Assembly: GCF_007751715.1 (NCBI RefSeq)
Contig: NZ_CP036292.1
Location: 6,269,339-6,333,338, forward strand
DNA length: 64,000 bases
DNA from: Rosistilla oblonga
Lineage (GTDB): Bacteria; Planctomycetota; Planctomycetia; Pirellulales; Pirellulaceae
Direction of reading: 5' to 3'
Positions 45,378 to 57,900 of this stretch are shown in pieces (positions within the stretch are counted from its first letter, which is position 1; every line of letters starts with the position of its first letter). Both the position numbers and the translations under genes were made by a program. The notes below the pieces were generated by a model. The model did no database searches. It saw nothing but the letters and a program-made list of their open reading frames with translations, and was not told the DNA's origin.

Positions 45378-45398
45378 AGCCGCAGACTCTCTGCGGCT
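45378..45398 (+). terminator. Terminator-like hairpin of the HMA-protein gene
   Basis: AGCCGCAGA (45378-45386) pairs perfectly with TCTGCGGCT (45390-45398) around a 3-nt loop, 26 nt after the stop; a modestly T-rich run (GATTTCTGATTT) follows. Confidence 0.5.
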
Positions 45399-45484
45399 CC
45401 CCGATTTCTGATTTCAACAACAGCCCACGCGATGCGGCCATCGCTTCACCGCGGTCGCCAGCGGTGGCGAGACTCACGTTGAAA

Positions 45485-46378
45485 TCATTCCGCCAGCAGC
45501 TTGGCGAACAAAAAAGCTTGTGCGTTGGCAAACGGGGTCTTCGAGTGTCCGCGGATCGCCAGATGGCATTCCTGCCCAACGCTATCGGCTTTCTCTTTCA
45601 TCTTGACGCCGTAGACGGGGTGATGGATTCCGTGCCCCGCATTTTTTGACGGCAGCGTCATGTCGGCGGAATAGGTCATGAACAGCGGAGGATCGTCGCT
45701 GCTGACGTGATTGTAAGGCGAGAATTCGACATACAGTTCGCGGTGCTTGTCGTAGTTGGCCAGCGCCCCGGCCATCGTCGCTTCGCCGACTGCCATGTTG
45801 ATCATCCGGTGCTCCAGCACGCCCGGTCCCAGCCAGGGTTCGATGACCTTGGGGTCGATCGAGGTCTGTCCGGAAGAGACGGCAGCGGCGGTAACTCGCG
45901 TCGATTGACGGGCCACGGGGTCGCCCGATTTCGGATCGGCCAGATCGTCGTGGCACAACAGCCACATCGAAGTGCATGCGCCGGCGCTTCCGCCGGTCAA
46001 TGCGATCCGGTCGGGGCGGATGTTCCACTCGCTGGCCTTGCTGCGAATGAACTGGATCGCGCGAGCGGCGTCGTGCACCGGAGCGGGCAACGGCACCTCG
46101 CCGGTCAAACGATAATTGATCGCGGCATAAGAGATCCCTTTGTCGAGGAACGGTTGGACGTCGGCGGGGCGTCGTTTTTTGTCGCCGCCGGTCCAGCCGC
46201 CGCCGTGGATATAGACCAACAACGGACGCGGCCCATCGCCTTCGGCCTGCCAAAAATCGATCACCTGCAACGCGTGGTCACCATAGGGAACGTTGGCGTG
46301 CGTCGGAGCTTGTTGGGCGTCGGCGGTCGATGCACAGATCAACAACGCCGCGAATGCGGCTACGCAAACAGATTTCAT
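45485..46378 (-). CDS. Secreted alpha/beta-hydrolase, carboxylesterase-like (BD-FAE type)
   Basis: A 297-residue protein with a clear signal peptide (MKSVCVAAFAALLICASTADA, cleavage near AQQ). The hydrolase domain has the oxyanion motif HGGGW (58-62) and nucleophile motif GGSAGA with Ser131. A C-terminal His in AIRGHSKTPF is a probable triad member, as in the BD-FAE/esterase-lipase group common in planctomycete polysaccharide-degrading sets. It is likely to remove acyl or feruloyl groups from carbohydrates; the substrate is not determinable. It is divergent from the DUF4261 gene and lies tail-to-tail with the HMA-protein gene. Confidence 0.82.
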   Translation of the reverse strand: MKSVCVAAFAALLICASTADAQQAPTHANVPYGDHALQVIDFWQAEGDGPRPLLVYIHGGGWTGGDKKRRPADVQPFLDKGISYAAINYRLTGEVPLPAPVHDAARAIQFIRSKASEWNIRPDRIALTGGSAGACTSMWLLCHDDLADPKSGDPVARQSTRVTAAAVSSGQTSIDPKVIEPWLGPGVLEHRMINMAVGEATMAGALANYDKHRELYVEFSPYNHVSSDDPPLFMTYSADMTLPSKNAGHGIHHPVYGVKMKEKADSVGQECHLAIRGHSKTPFANAQAFLFAKLLAE

Positions 46379-46656
46379 CGTGGCAGCTTTCTCGAGGGTG
46401 GGGATGCGTGGCTGGCCACTCCAACGGAGAGGGTCGAGGCGGCCAAACTAGTCGCGGCGACTGGGTGAGCTATGTTATAACAACGATTGCAGCCTGTTTC
46501 TATCAAATCCTCGATCGACCGCCGCTGTCGGCGGTCGCCGCACAGTAAATCGCGGTGGCAATCCAACAGCGGTCGCTGGCGGCATCGCGTCGCCCGGTCG
46601 TCAGTGTCACCAAATTGCAGTACAACGGTGGGCGAGAGGAGCGTCAAGGAAACGCA

Positions 46657-47679
46657 ATGCCGAAGGGTTTTTTTTCGCAAGGTCTGTGTATCTTATTGAG
46701 CGAGCCGGTTTCGCTGGATCGGATCGCGCAAGCGCTACGCGGCTTTGAGATAGTCGGACAGCCGACTGGTGGTGACGATGAACTGATCGACCTGCCATCG
46801 CTGCTGCTAGGGTTCCGCCCCGACGTCGATGGCCAAGTTTTACTGAGCGTCGTCGAGAATCGCTGGCCCGACGAGATGGGAGATCCCCAAGAGCAGCCCG
46901 ACGTGTTTGTCGCTTGGTCGCTGGGACAGTTTGGCCCGCTGGCTTACCCGGGTTGTCTGGAGCGAGCGACCGAACAGGCATGGGCTTGGGAGGAGTGCCG
47001 CGAGGCGACTCAAAAGCACACCTGTTTCATCCGCGTTCTGTGCAGCTACGTGATCGGAGTCGCCGACGAAGACGCGCCTCTGTTGCCCGAAGATTACGAC
47101 GCCATCGACGAGATGGAGTATCTGACGAAGATCGCCGCGGCGCTGCTGACGATCCCCGAAGCGATCTGCTATTTCAATCCCGGCGGCGAAGTCTTGCGCG
47201 ACGAGGATGGACTGCGGGAAGGGCTGAATTACGCCTGGAGCCACCATCTGCCGCCGTTGGACATGTGGACCAACGTCCGTCTGTTCCGCGCGACCGACGA
47301 GTGGTCGTTGATGGATACCGTCGGCAACGGACAGTTCGATCTGCCGGACGTCGAAGCTGCCTACCTGGCCGATAAATACGAAGCCACCGAAGTCGAAGGT
47401 TTCCTTCGCAACGCCTCGCTGTACATGCTCAAAGAAGGGGATGTCATCGAAGAGGATGACACCGCCGATGGCCCCGGCGACATCGTTTGGCGAGCGATCT
47501 TGTGCGACGATGCCCTCACCGATCCGCCTCGCCCGACGGTCCGCTGGTTCCCCGACGACGGCAGCGAAGCGCCGACGGAGTTGACCGACACGGGATTGTC
47601 CGACGATGAGATCGAAGAACAGCTGGATGAGCTGATGGACTTCGAAGATCCCGAAGACGACAACGAAATGCCCTTCTAA
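46657..47679 (+). CDS. DUF4261 domain protein
   Basis: A 340-residue soluble protein resembling the DUF4261 family, common in planctomycetes. The start at 46657 (MPKGFFSQGLCILLSEPVSL) follows CAAGGAAA; the frame start at 46555 adds a non-conserved Arg-rich stretch. The middle contains the hydrophobic DEMEYLTKIAAALLTIPEA and a Trp-rich segment (LNYAWSHHLPPLDMWTNVRL). The last 60 residues are strongly acidic (DDEIEEQLDELMDFEDPED). The function is unknown; no signal peptide or membrane helix. Confidence 0.72.
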   Translation: MPKGFFSQGLCILLSEPVSLDRIAQALRGFEIVGQPTGGDDELIDLPSLLLGFRPDVDGQVLLSVVENRWPDEMGDPQEQPDVFVAWSLGQFGPLAYPGCLERATEQAWAWEECREATQKHTCFIRVLCSYVIGVADEDAPLLPEDYDAIDEMEYLTKIAAALLTIPEAICYFNPGGEVLRDEDGLREGLNYAWSHHLPPLDMWTNVRLFRATDEWSLMDTVGNGQFDLPDVEAAYLADKYEATEVEGFLRNASLYMLKEGDVIEEDDTADGPGDIVWRAILCDDALTDPPRPTVRWFPDDGSEAPTELTDTGLSDDEIEEQLDELMDFEDPEDDNEMPF

Positions 47680-47804
47680 ACGGGAATTGCAAGCGGGAAC
47701 CGGTCGGTTGGTCCTCGCTAGCGTTGCTGCGGCCTGCGATCGCCCCTTCGTCTGGATGCAATTCGATCTTGACATGCGCTGCCACTTCGGCGATCTATGT
47801 CCCG

Positions 47805-48716
47805 ATGCGGCAACGGCTTAACGCAACGAATCTGCTCCTGCTCCAAACGCTCTGCCTGATCGGCGGGGCGAGCGGTTGTGGCGTGTTGCGCGGTGACGTA
47901 CCAGCCACCGAGATCGCCGAGAGCCTGCCGACGCCAGCAAAACTTGTGATCGACCTCGCCTCGATGGAAGGTCCTTCGCAGCGTCGCGATTGGCGTCCCG
48001 AATTAAGCGTGTTGCCCTACGCGGAATTCGACGACGAAGACGATAGCGTGATCGTCCACAACGTCCGCCAGTGCCGCTGGCGTTCGAGCGATGATTACGA
48101 CGTCAAACACAACGACTGGAAGTTCCGCTGGGAAGACGTCCAAGGGGTCGACTTTATCGTCGTGCCGTTTCAAGACACGCCGATGCTAGCCCATACGATG
48201 CTCAGCTTCGATCTCGGGGATGATCGCCACATGGCACTCAGCATCGAAGCCCGTTTGGAAGCGGGCGAGACGTATTCACCGATCGCTGGCGTAGCGCGAC
48301 AGTTCGACCTGATGTACATCCTTGGTGACGAAACCGATCTGCTGGGCATACGTGCCGAGGTTCGCCGGAACGACATCTTCCTCTATCGATCCAAAGCGAC
48401 GCCGCAGCAATCGGCGCAGATCTTGCGAAGCGTCTTAGAACGCTGCAATCAGCTGGTGCAAACGCCCGAGTTCTACGACTCGCTGCGAAACAGTTGTGCG
48501 ACCAACGTCGCCGACCACATCGCCCCCTTCGCTCCTGCAAGCCTGGCGACCGATTGGCGATTGATGCTCCCCGGGCACAGCGACAAGCTCGCCTACGATC
48601 TGAAACTCATCGACAACTCCAAACCGTTCGAACAGGTCCGCCGCGAGGCCTTTGTCAGCCTCAAGGCTCGCCAACACCTCGGTTCGAAAGACTTCTCACG
48701 GCTGATTCGCGAGTAA
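47805..48716 (+). CDS. DUF4105-like lipoprotein
   Basis: A 303-residue predicted lipoprotein: basic start, hydrophobic core, and a lipobox in GGASGCGVLRG (Cys near residue 25). The body fits the DUF4105 family: WEDVQGVDFIVVPF, LSFDLGDDRHMALSIEAR, YSPIAGVARQFDLMYILGDE and LYRSKATPQQSAQILRS. The function is unknown; it lies in the periplasm or on the membrane surface. Start at 47805 gives the lipoprotein signal, and the longer frame from 47724 does not. It lies 125 nt after the DUF4261 gene on the same strand and converges on the second giant gene, with terminators between. Confidence 0.7.
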   Translation: MRQRLNATNLLLLQTLCLIGGASGCGVLRGDVPATEIAESLPTPAKLVIDLASMEGPSQRRDWRPELSVLPYAEFDDEDDSVIVHNVRQCRWRSSDDYDVKHNDWKFRWEDVQGVDFIVVPFQDTPMLAHTMLSFDLGDDRHMALSIEARLEAGETYSPIAGVARQFDLMYILGDETDLLGIRAEVRRNDIFLYRSKATPQQSAQILRSVLERCNQLVQTPEFYDSLRNSCATNVADHIAPFAPASLATDWRLMLPGHSDKLAYDLKLIDNSKPFEQVRREAFVSLKARQHLGSKDFSRLIRE

Positions 48717-48845
48717 CCTTCCGAAGCGATCGCCAGCAGGATCCGAGGGCGTCCCGATTCGCACCGCCGAATCGATCGAAGCCTCCGCCGCAAACTCCGC
48801 TCCGCTATTGGGGCCCGCCAGTTTGCCGGCGCTCCGTGGAGCTGC

Positions 48846-48894
48846 AAAGAAAAAGGCCGGCGACCGACACAGGAAAGTCGTGTCGACACCGGCC
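48846..48894 (-). terminator. Rho-independent terminator of the second giant gene
   Basis: On the minus strand, arms GGCCGG and CGACAC (48855-48860 and 48865-48870) pair with GTGTCG and CCGGCC (48880-48885 and 48889-48894), with small internal loops, followed by TTTTTCTTT. It lies about 60 bp past the giant gene's stop. Confidence 0.7.
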
Positions 48895-48906
48895 ATGAGC
48901 GCTGAA

Positions 48907-48945
48907 GAGGCAACCGGTCTCCCAGTTGCCTCGGCAAGCTTTTTA
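48907..48945 (+). terminator. Terminator hairpin facing the lipoprotein gene
   Basis: GAGGCAAC (48907-48914) pairs perfectly with GTTGCCTC (48925-48932) around a 10-nt loop, followed on the plus strand by a T-run (CTTTTT). It could end transcription from 48716 and, in reverse, add to termination of the giant gene. Confidence 0.55.
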
Positions 48946-48956
48946 AGGCAAACGCT

Positions 48957-51900
48957 TTAGAGTCCAAACTCGCTGAAGAACTGATCCAGCGAATCGTCCT
49001 GCGAATCATCGTCCTCTTCGTCGTCGCTCAAATCGACAGCGATCTGATCCAAGACGGCGTCGAACTCCAGCGGTCCGGCGACGGTCTGCGAATCGCTCTC
49101 CAACGTCGAGACAACGACGTCTTCGGGCAATGCTTCGCCGTACGCATCGGCTTCGGTCAACAGCGTTCCACTGGCCACGATCGGCGGTTGCGGTGGAACA
49201 GCCAAAGACTGTTCGGCTTCCCCGGCAAATGCCGACTGACGGTTCAAGTGGTTCAGAATCACCAACGCATCCAGCGGCTGGACGATTCCGTTACCGTTGA
49301 CGTCATAGAAAGGACCGTTCAACGGGTCGATGACGTTTGCTTGGACCAACGAATCGACGTCGGTGACGTTGCTGCGGTTCAGATGATTCAAGATCACCAA
49401 AGCATCGATCGCCGAAACAAATCCGCTGACGTTGACGTCGGTGACACTCATCGCATTTTGGCCCATGCTGGCCGCGACGGGAATCGTGACCAGGATCGGA
49501 TCCGAAGCGAATCCGGCGGCGTCTTCGATCGTGAACAGGAACGAATCGACACCCTGGAACCCGGCGGCACCTTGATAGGTCATTTCGCCCGTCACAGGAT
49601 CGACAGTCACCCAACCGCCATTCACGGTTTGGATTGCTCCCGGGTTGCCCGGATCCTCGTTACCGTAGACGTGGATCGAGGCGGGGTTGAGCGTCAAACC
49701 ACCGTTGAGATCGACATCGGTTACCGGATTGAACGACGTCGTTCCGCCGGTGACGATCTGGGAGGTGACAATCGTGTCCATCGAAGGCGTCGCTGTGACG
49801 CTGAGATAGACGGTTGCAGTCCCCGAAACAAGCCCTTGCGAATCCTCGACCGTGTAGGTGAACTGGTCGGCCCCCAGATACGATTCATCGGGAGTGTAGC
49901 GGATCACGCCGTTTGGCTGAACCACGACCGAACCGTGAGCCGGCTGAGTCGCTTGGACGCGGTCGGCGGCGATCTGACCATCGACATCCGTATCGTTGCC
50001 CAGCACGTTCAAGTCGGTAACTCGATCGGCAGCGACAGCGATCGGCGCGGCCAAGCTGCCATCGGAAACCGCGTTGGGGCGATCGTTGACTCCGGTGATC
50101 TCGACGCGGATCGTCGCCGCATTACTGCGTAGACCGCTGAAGCTTTGATCGCCCGCAGGATCATCGATCGCACGATAGACAAACGAATCGGTCAGCACGC
50201 CATTGGTCGTCAAAGCGTCGATCTGCGTGGAGGTCGACGGATCGTATTGAATCGAACCGTTGGCCAACAGCGTCACGGTGGCTCCCAATGTCGTTGTCGT
50301 CACGATCAATCCATCGGCACCAAAGTCGACGACTCGTGTCGCATCGCCATCGGGATCGCTGACCAACAAACCGGCGGTCCCCGCGGTTCCAGCGATTCCA
50401 CTGATCACCAACAGCGTCGCGGGCTCTTCGCTGGTCGTATACGACTGACCAGCCGCCGGGCCTGGCATCGCGATCGGTGCGTCGTTGACCGGCGTGATGT
50501 TGATCGCCAGCGTCTGATCGATCGAACGGTTCTGGTTCGGCGATTGGCTCAGCCCATTGTCGGTGACATAGACACGAACCAAGATCGGCGAACCGTCGGG
50601 CGTCGACACAAACGGCTTCGCGGTGAAGCGTAAGTTGCCGTTTCCATCCAACGTTGGCTGAACCGAGAACAGACTCGACTGGCTCGGATTAACAAACTGG
50701 AGATGCATCGTCGGCAACTGGCCGCTGTTGATCTCATCCTGAGGTCCCACGACGATCGCAGCCGGATCGATCACCCGTTGGTTGAACGGCCCCGAGCTTT
50801 CAGCAACAGTGACCTCCGCGGTTTGCGGAGTCGCTGGGTCGGCTGGCGTCTCGGTGACTGCAGCGGTGAAGTCGAACGTGGGAGCATCGTTGATCGCACC
50901 AACGGTGACGGTAAATCGTTCGCGTGGATCGCCAGCTCCCGGGTAAGATGCCGACGGCGATTGGTCGTCGGTACCGACGATATCCAATACCGCGCGACCG
51001 CTTGCGTCAGGCTTCAGCTTCAACCGCAACGTGCCGTCAGAATCGATGCCGTACGGAGCGGCGAATTGATTCGTTGGAACGCCTTGGTTGTCCAACACAA
51101 AGTTGGCGTCGTCGAAGATCGAATCGGCGGGAACCTGCAGTTCGCCCAGGACCTGGGTGACGGAGAAGGTTACGACCTGATTCGCTTCGTCCTGAGCGGT
51201 ATCTGGTCCACCGCGGACGCCGACGGCAAAGTCGACGACCACGATGTCTCCGGTCACCGGATCGTAGGCGAAATCGGCTCCCGATACGTTCTGATCCTCG
51301 CTGAAGATCTTGTCCGATCCGATGAAGAATTCAGGCGGATCGTTGACGGAATCTACGGCCAGCGAAATCGTTCCGACGCTGCGGCGTTGCGCGTTGGCGT
51401 CCATCTGCGGAGCAACCGAATCGGCTGTCTTGCCACCAGCGAAGTAATAACTGACGCCGTCGTCCTGAGTCACGTAGGTGAAGGAGTCGCGGAGGCCGCC
51501 GGACGAATTGAAATTGACGGGCGGAGTGTACAGCAACCGCGGCGGATTGGCGACCACATCGATGCGAACCGTTCCGCCTCGCAGCGTTGTGATCGGACCA
51601 ACGTTCACTGCACCGTTGATGTTGCTTCCCAGGCTGTAAAGGCTGAGCGTCTGTGTCAGCGATTCGCCAACGTAGAAGACGCTGTCGGGACCAAGATCCT
51701 CGCCCGGACCGGCGGAGTCGCGCGTCGGTTGGACCGCGGCCAACGAGTCGCCGTTGTTGAGTCCGGTCAGGTCGACAAACAAGTCCGCCGGATCGATCGG
51801 CTGGTCGACGCTTCCCTCGATGATCGAGATCGGGTCGATGTGTATCTTGCCTTGCGGATTGTCGTTGACCGGCCAAATATCGACAGCGATCGTTCCGGTT

Positions 51901-54900
51901 GCCGTCTGCGGATCCGCGATTGGACCAAACGGATCGGAGGTCTGATTCAGCGTTCGATAGCTGATGCCGTCGTCTTGAACCATGTACTCGACCAAGATCG
52001 GCGGCGCGACGCGAACGCCAGCGGCCGACATCGTGTAGTAGTTCGTCGGCGGCAGGACGCGAATCGATCGATCCGATTGGTTGTAGGTGACGGTTGTTCC
52101 CGCCAGGACAGCGGGATCGATCGCTTGTAACAAGCCGTCGTTGGCAGCCGCTGCGGCAGCCGTGGTGCCAAACTCTGCACGCGCGATCTGCGCGGTGATC
52201 GTTGGGGTGCCGACGGTTCCACCGCTGACCGACGTGATCTCGATGATCTCGCTGCCCAACAGGTAATAACCCAACGGTGGCTGCTTGTCGAAGGTTGCCG
52301 AAGTCGCCGCGGCGGTGATCGGCTGGGTCAGCTTGGCGATCTCGCGGTCGACCGGAATCGATGTCGCTCCAGCCAGCGTCAGCCCAGCTGTCGTTTGGCC
52401 CGGCGTGTTCCCGGCATCGGTTCGATCTTCCAACTTGCCCGCGTCGGCTGGATCGTTGACGTCAAACGTATCCCAACGATCGTTTCCAGTTAACAGAGCT
52501 GGGAAGATCGTGGCCGCTTGATCCTCGATGATGTGGATCCGATCATCGTTGGCTCCCGGCGCGTCGTTGACTGGACGCACGGTGACGTCGACACGGAAGT
52601 CGGACATCGCGGGACTCGCATCAGGATGCGAATCGCGAACCGTCAGCGTCAGGAAATCGTCCTCGCCGAAGTAATCGGCGGGGCCGGTGTATTCCAGATC
52701 GTAGTCGCCGTTTGGCTTGCGAGCACTCAGCGTCAAGACGCCGCCCAAATCCGAAGTGGCGGTCATCGTGCCATCGAGATTCGTCGTGCCGCCGGTCAGG
52801 AACAAACCAAATCCACTGTTCGGATCGCTGGGATCAAACGGAATCGTTGGTTCCCCGTTGGGACCGCTGCTGACCTGTGCCAACGCCAATACGTTTTCGA
52901 CGATCCGCGGCTGCCCATTGGTTCCGCCATCCTCTAACGCATAGAAGCGGAAAGGAGTTCCCACCGGTGCGTCGTTATCGGGCCGGACTTGGATCACAAC
53001 CGTTCCGGTTGCCAACCGAGGATCGTAACTGCCGTAGGGCTGAACATCGTTGATGTCCAACGTAGCGGTTGAATTTCCACCACCGATCGCGAACGACCAC
53101 CCATCGTCGTAAAAGTTGTAGGTGAACGAATCGGTGTCGCTGGCGTTGAGACTGAAGAAGTCCTCTTGAGGGATGAACAGCAGTTCGTTCTGCCCGGTCC
53201 CCGCGTTCAGCTGAACTCGCACCGTGTTGCCACGCGATGTCAGATAGTCGCCCGATGGTACCAAAGCCAGTGATTGCGTGAGCGTTGCGCTGTCGGCAAC
53301 TGTATAGATTCCGTCGGGTCCAACGTCTTCTAACGGTCCCGCGGAACCTTGATCGGCAGCCGATGGTGGTGAATTCAGACTCAAGTCGCTGATGTCGATG
53401 AACAATTCGTCTTCAGTGATCACCCGCGTCGTCTCTTCGACAGCATCGCGGATCTCGACAGTGCTTCCGACGGGAGCATCGTTGACCGGCCAAACGTGAA
53501 CGGTGACCGTTCCCCATGCCAATTGCGAATCCTCGATCGGCGCACCCACGGGAGTCTCGGGGCTACCGTCGTCGACATACGTTGTTCCGGTATCGCTGAA
53601 TTGATAACGGAAGACAAACGGAGCGTGAACTTCATTCCCGTTGCGGTCGCGAGTATACATGTCCTGCGGCGCCCGGACCTGCAGCGTCGTTCCATCCCAG
53701 ACGACCGAAACCTGATCGCTAGGCGTCGCTGGCAACGGATCGCCATTGATGTCGGTGAACAGCCCGGTCAACGAAAGCGTTGTCGGGTCGAAGTCTCCGT
53801 TGCCATCCAGGTTCGGATTATTGACGACATGGATCACGTCGGCGTTATCCGGAGTGACGACCGTATCTTCGGGTGGCGCGATCCCGGTGCGAGGATTTTG
53901 CCTTGGGAACGTGTCGGGCAAATCGTTACGCAACAGGAACTGAGCGTCGAAGGATGCAACGGTGTCCTCGAGAATGTGAACGCTGTCGGCAACACCCAAC
54001 GGTGCGCTGTTGACCGGATAGACATAGATCCGCGTCTGGAACGGCACGTCGTGGATACGCGTCACGCCATCGAGTTCAAACAGCGTCAGGTCGACGGTAT
54101 CGATTCCGAAGAAGTCGGCTGGCGGAGTGTAGACGACGTCGTAGTCGCCGTTGGCGGTCCTCGCTCCCAACGTCAACGTACCACCCTGGCTTGTCGCCAG
54201 CGTTCCGACGCTGGTGTCCAGATAGAGTTCATCCTCTTCAAGGATCGGATTCCCCAGCGAGTCCAAAATCGGATTGCCGGCGGCGTCGACAGCGATCGGT
54301 CCCGATTCGGCACCGACGTAGCTCTTCAAGAAGTCGACGAAGGTTACCGGCAAACTGTTTTCGATCACGGCACCGTCGACGATCACTTGGATCGCTTCGC
54401 CCGCGTCGGGGTACTGGGTCGCTGGATCGTTGTCGTCGTCGATTTCATCGGGAATGACCGGGACGTCGTTGACCGGCGTCACGTTCACCACGATCGAACC
54501 GTTGGGCATCGCTCGCAGCGAATTCGGCATATTCACGATCGTTCCGTCGGGCAGACGGACATAGTTATCGGGAGACGACAGATCAGCCGCCGTAGCAACA
54601 GGAACATCAGCCATCACGTAAGCGACAGTCGATTCGGCCCCGAGAGCCCCTGGAATCCGCAGCGTATGCGAATCGAGATAGTCGACGAAGAAGTTGAACT
54701 CAGCGAGGACGCCTTCCAATTCGGCAACGATCGCCGCAACGATCTGCTGTCCAGTCGCTGTGGGCAGGACGTCCACGTCGTAGGTGCTGGGCGTTCCATC
54801 TCCCATCGTATCGAGCCCGATCGTGATCACGTTCCCGGCCAGATCGGTTAGCGTGATCTGATCGTCGTCGCTGACACCAACGGCTGCGTTGGTTCCATCG

Positions 54901-57900
54901 CCAAACGTAACCTTCACCGCTTCGTAGTCTTCGACAAGGTATTCGATGAAATCGGGTTCGCCGCCATCGGTGAAGAAGTTCGCCGCGGGGGTGTAGGTGA
55001 TCAATTGAGTGATCGGGTCGAATTCAACCGTCGCACCATACCGGGTCGGACTGATCACACCGACAACCCGCACGCCTTGGTCACCGGTTTCATCGATCGC
55101 CGAACTGCCACCGGAAGCGTCGCGACGCGGGCCCGGTTCGTCGACTTCAAAGAGACCACCGGTGCCAACGTTCGCTTGATTCTGAATCAACAGGTCGCGG
55201 ACATCGATCGTAAACGAACCATCTTCGACAACGGTGTAGTTTCGAGCGCGATGATCGTCCGACAAATCGGTCAATGGATCGTCGTTGACCTTGTTGAAGT
55301 TCAGCTCGATCGTCCCAGTCGATTCGCTATCCGAGAGCGGATCAACAGGATGCGTTCCGGGGTTGTAGGTTACGGGAACCGTCGTGCCCGGCAGCGTGAT
55401 CTGCGTGATGTTGCCATCGAAATCGCGATGCAACAGCGTCACATCGACAGGAATCACATCGGATCCGGTCGGCAGATCGAACTCGCTGGTACCAAACAGT
55501 GCCCGCGTGATGTTGTAGACGTTGGACGTCCCTACGCGGCCGGTGACGCGAACGAATTCATCGCCGATCAAATATTCGGCGTTGATATCCAATGGCGTGG
55601 TGCTGTTGACCACCATCGTCGATGCGCCCGTCAACAAAGGTTGCGACAGGACGCCATCGCGAAGCTCCACCGAAGGACTGGTGGGAGCGTTGTCGTACTG
55701 GATCATCACGGTCGTCGCATCTTTGCCGACGGTGCCGTTGGCCAGCTCGGTAGCATCGTTCAGAATCCGCGTGCCGTCGGCCAGGATCTGCGTTCCGTCG
55801 GCGAGGATCGCGTGGAAGTCACGCAGCGTATAAGTGAACTTCGCCAGCCCGACGCTGTTCTCCTGCGGCACGATCCGGATTGCGTCTTCGATACGTCCGT
55901 CGCCGAAGTCGTACATCGGCAGGAAGTTGACGTTCAATTCGACGTCGACCGCTGGATCTCCCACAGGACGAATTCCGCTGGCGGCGACGATACGCAGGGT
56001 TTGGCCCCCTTCGTTCAATGGCCCTGGCAGATCGCCAAACAGCAACGCCGATGCAGGCAGGATCATCTCCAAACGAGCCGATCCCGGTGCGTCACCGTAC
56101 AAACCAAGGTTGCGTTGCACGATCGCTTGGAACGTTTCGCCGCCAAATTCCAAAGGCAAGGTCGAACGAACGATCTCGGTGCCGAAGGTGATCGACGCTT
56201 GGTCGCCGCTGGCGAAGGTCGTGCCTGGGCCAAAGACGACTTCGATTTGGTTTCGCGACAGCATCGTAACGGTCGGCGAAACCGTGCTCGACGCCGCCAA
56301 TGCGACATCGACAAGACTTTCGTTGGCATCGAGGCTCTCGATCGTAAAGACAAACCGGTCGTATTGATCGGCTGCAAGCGTCGGCAGGTTGGCGGTGATA
56401 TCGAATCGGATCTGATCGGGATCGATGTCGATCTCGTAACCGTTTGGCAGCGAAAGTTCAGGATCGCTCGCGTCGTCAGCGATCGTGCTATTGAAGCTAC
56501 TGAGGACCTCGATGCCGCCTGTCGCGTCGCTGTTCTCGAAGCGTTCGACAACAACCGACTGGCCGAGCAGCGATGCCGGGGTCGGAGGCAGCAGGGTCGG
56601 TGCAACGGTCGTGCTGATGTCGATCCCCGCTTGATATCCGTCGGCGATCGTCATGCCTTCTTCGAACAGTACGATCAAGCCTTTGCCGTCGGCGGTGATC
56701 CCGACCGACGGTTGGGCGTTAGCCGATGCGTCGACAGTAAAGCCGGTAATGAACTCATCCACAGCCAGTCCGTCGAAGCGGAATTCATAGCGATCGAATT
56801 GACCAGCCTGCAGCGTGCCGCGAATCAACGATGGATCGGCGGGAGCGGTTGGCAGATCAAAGCGAATCGAATAGGCATCGACGTCGATATCGAACAGCGA
56901 ATCGAATGGAGCGAGTTCCGGTTCGGCAACGTCTCGGTTTGGATCGCCCGGCAACCGCGGATCGTTGACGATCGTGACCACTCCGGCAGTATTGGCGATG
57001 CCAACACGCGGATTCCCGCCAGCGTCGACCAAGTCGTAGGTTCGCGAAATCGCAACGCGATCTCCCAGCCCCTGCGGGTCGCCATACCACAACGGTTCCC
57101 CGTCGAAGTCTTCCAAAACGTCGATCCGCGGGATCGCGCTGTCGCCGACATCAGCAGTTCCGTTTGGACGCGGCAACGGGACGTCGTTGACTGGATCGAC
57201 GACCAACGTAACCGTCGCTGGACGGCTGGTGCCATCTTGGTGCACGCTGGGGACGCCGATTCCCGCTTCGGTATCGAGCACGTTGTAATAGAACAACAGC
57301 TCGCGGCCTCCGATGCCGTTGGGATTTGGATTCCCCGCCAACAGCGGCAAGTTGTCGGTGTTGTAGTTCGGCGCCAGTTCCAACTCAAAACTTCCGTTGG
57401 CAAACACCTTCAAGGTACCGGCGATATCGCCATACGAATCTTCAAAGTCGACGAAGGTTGTCGAACCGCCAAGCTCGATGACCTGCTTGCGTCCGGTGAA
57501 TGGATTGATCACCTCAAGAACATTAACGGTCACCTCATCGACGTCGTTTGCGGTGACAACCAATGGGTTCCCCGCAGCGTCGACAGTTGGATTGCCTTGA
57601 TCCTCGGTGAAGCGGAAGAAATCATTAGCAACGATCGGTGCGTTTCCGCCCAGCACGGTGATCTGGTAGTCCTCGACTTCACCGCCCACGGCGATGTCGT
57701 CTGCCAACAGATTGCCACCGTTGCTCAAGCGAACACGCATGTCGGTCAGTCCGCCGATCTTGGCGTTGACCGGAGTCACGATCTGGACCGTGTTGACGCC
57801 TTCGAAGACCGGTTGGTTGCGGAAGACTTGTTCGCCCGGATCGCCGAAGTCGCCGTCCTGGTTCCAGTCGACCCAGCCGTCCAACAGTCCCGATGCGAGC

